Assembly: GCF_003855255.1 (NCBI RefSeq)
Contig: NZ_CP034072.1
Span: forward strand, 2,348,430-2,412,429
DNA length: 64,000 nt
Source: Mycolicibacterium nivoides
GTDB lineage: Bacteria; Actinomycetota; Actinomycetes; Mycobacteriales; Mycobacteriaceae
Reading direction: 5' to 3'
Position 1 is the stretch's first letter. Each line of letters begins with the position of its first letter. The notes beneath the pieces are model-generated. The model made no database searches. It was given only the letters and a program-made list of their open reading frames with translations, and was not told the DNA's origin. Both the position numbers and the translations under genes were made by a program. Positions 63,924 to 64,000 of this stretch are shown here, one piece after another.

Positions 63924-64000
63924 ACGTCCAGACGCCGACCGACGATCTCGGCGGCGTGCCGGTGCCCGACCGCCTCGAACCCGACGACCACCACCACAGG
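63908..64000. other. Edge of a further gene, strand undecided
   Basis: Two readings are possible. On the plus strand a GTG at 63920 overlaps the MFS stop (GTGA) and stays open to the window end (VNVQTPTDDLGGVPVPDRLE...). On the minus strand a frame from the edge ends at 63908 with the protein-like VVVVVGFEAVGHRHAAEIVG. Both have high third-position GC, so the window is too short to decide. Confidence 0.35.

Overview
The window looks like chromosome from a fast-growing mycobacterium (Mycolicibacterium type). The evidence is high GC, a 3085-residue type I fatty acid synthase followed by acpS, a PPE protein, MspA-family porins (known from rapid growers), L,D-transpeptidase LdtB and the mycolate reductase CmrA. 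From memory, the backbone between about 12.3 and 61.6 kb follows M. tuberculosis Rv2495c to Rv2525c: bkdCBA, citE, a MaoC-like gene, fadE19, accA1, accD1, bkaR, Rv2507, Rv2508c, cmrA, Rv2510c, orn, ldtB, Rv2520c, bcp, Rv2522c, acpS, fas, Rv2525c.

Region by region. 0-3.4 kb: two tandem MspA-like porin genes (the first cut by the window edge), a proline-rich exported protein, a clear terminator, then two duplicated small secreted proteins and a Ser/Thr/Pro-rich membrane protein behind a lipoprotein signal peptidase. 4.0-11.5 kb: an iron island. An IdeR-type box precedes five translationally coupled genes (two FecCD permeases, their ATPase and two half-size ABC transporters); a siderophore-binding lipoprotein converges on them with its own IdeR-type box. 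11.5-22.7 kb: a crotonase-fold protein and the leucine/branched-chain keto-acid operon, with the BkaR operator and gene at its head.

22.7-32.4 kb appears to be inserted relative to the M. tuberculosis order. It holds an aromatic catabolic cluster that I cannot match to a described pathway: a ring-cleavage dioxygenase-like protein, an FAD ring hydroxylase, a fused indolepyruvate-ferredoxin-oxidoreductase-type enzyme, a TetR regulator, a fumarylacetoacetate-hydrolase-family protein, a CoA ligase and a DoxX protein. A 19-bp palindrome stands before the first operon and twice between the TetR gene and the second operon, which defines a probable two-operon regulon. A relic that looks like a 13E12/DUF222 protein lies at its right edge.

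32.4-51 kb: an S9 peptidase, an MmpS-like protein, an MFS protein, cmrA, an ATPase, orn, tRNA-His, a PPE protein with a His-Asp repeat behind a Zur-like palindrome, small enzyme genes, ldtB, tRNA-Lys, an 800-bp stretch ending in a possible 52-residue gene, bcp, a Na/Ca exchanger, an M20 peptidase and acpS. 51-64 kb: fas, a Tat-exported DUF1906 protein, a MerR regulator and an MFS transporter.

Most striking beyond the gene list: the pair of half ABC transporters whose ATPase motifs are degenerate in a complementary way; the palindrome-defined catabolic regulon; and a short repeat shared by three intergenic sites 10 to 23 kb apart.
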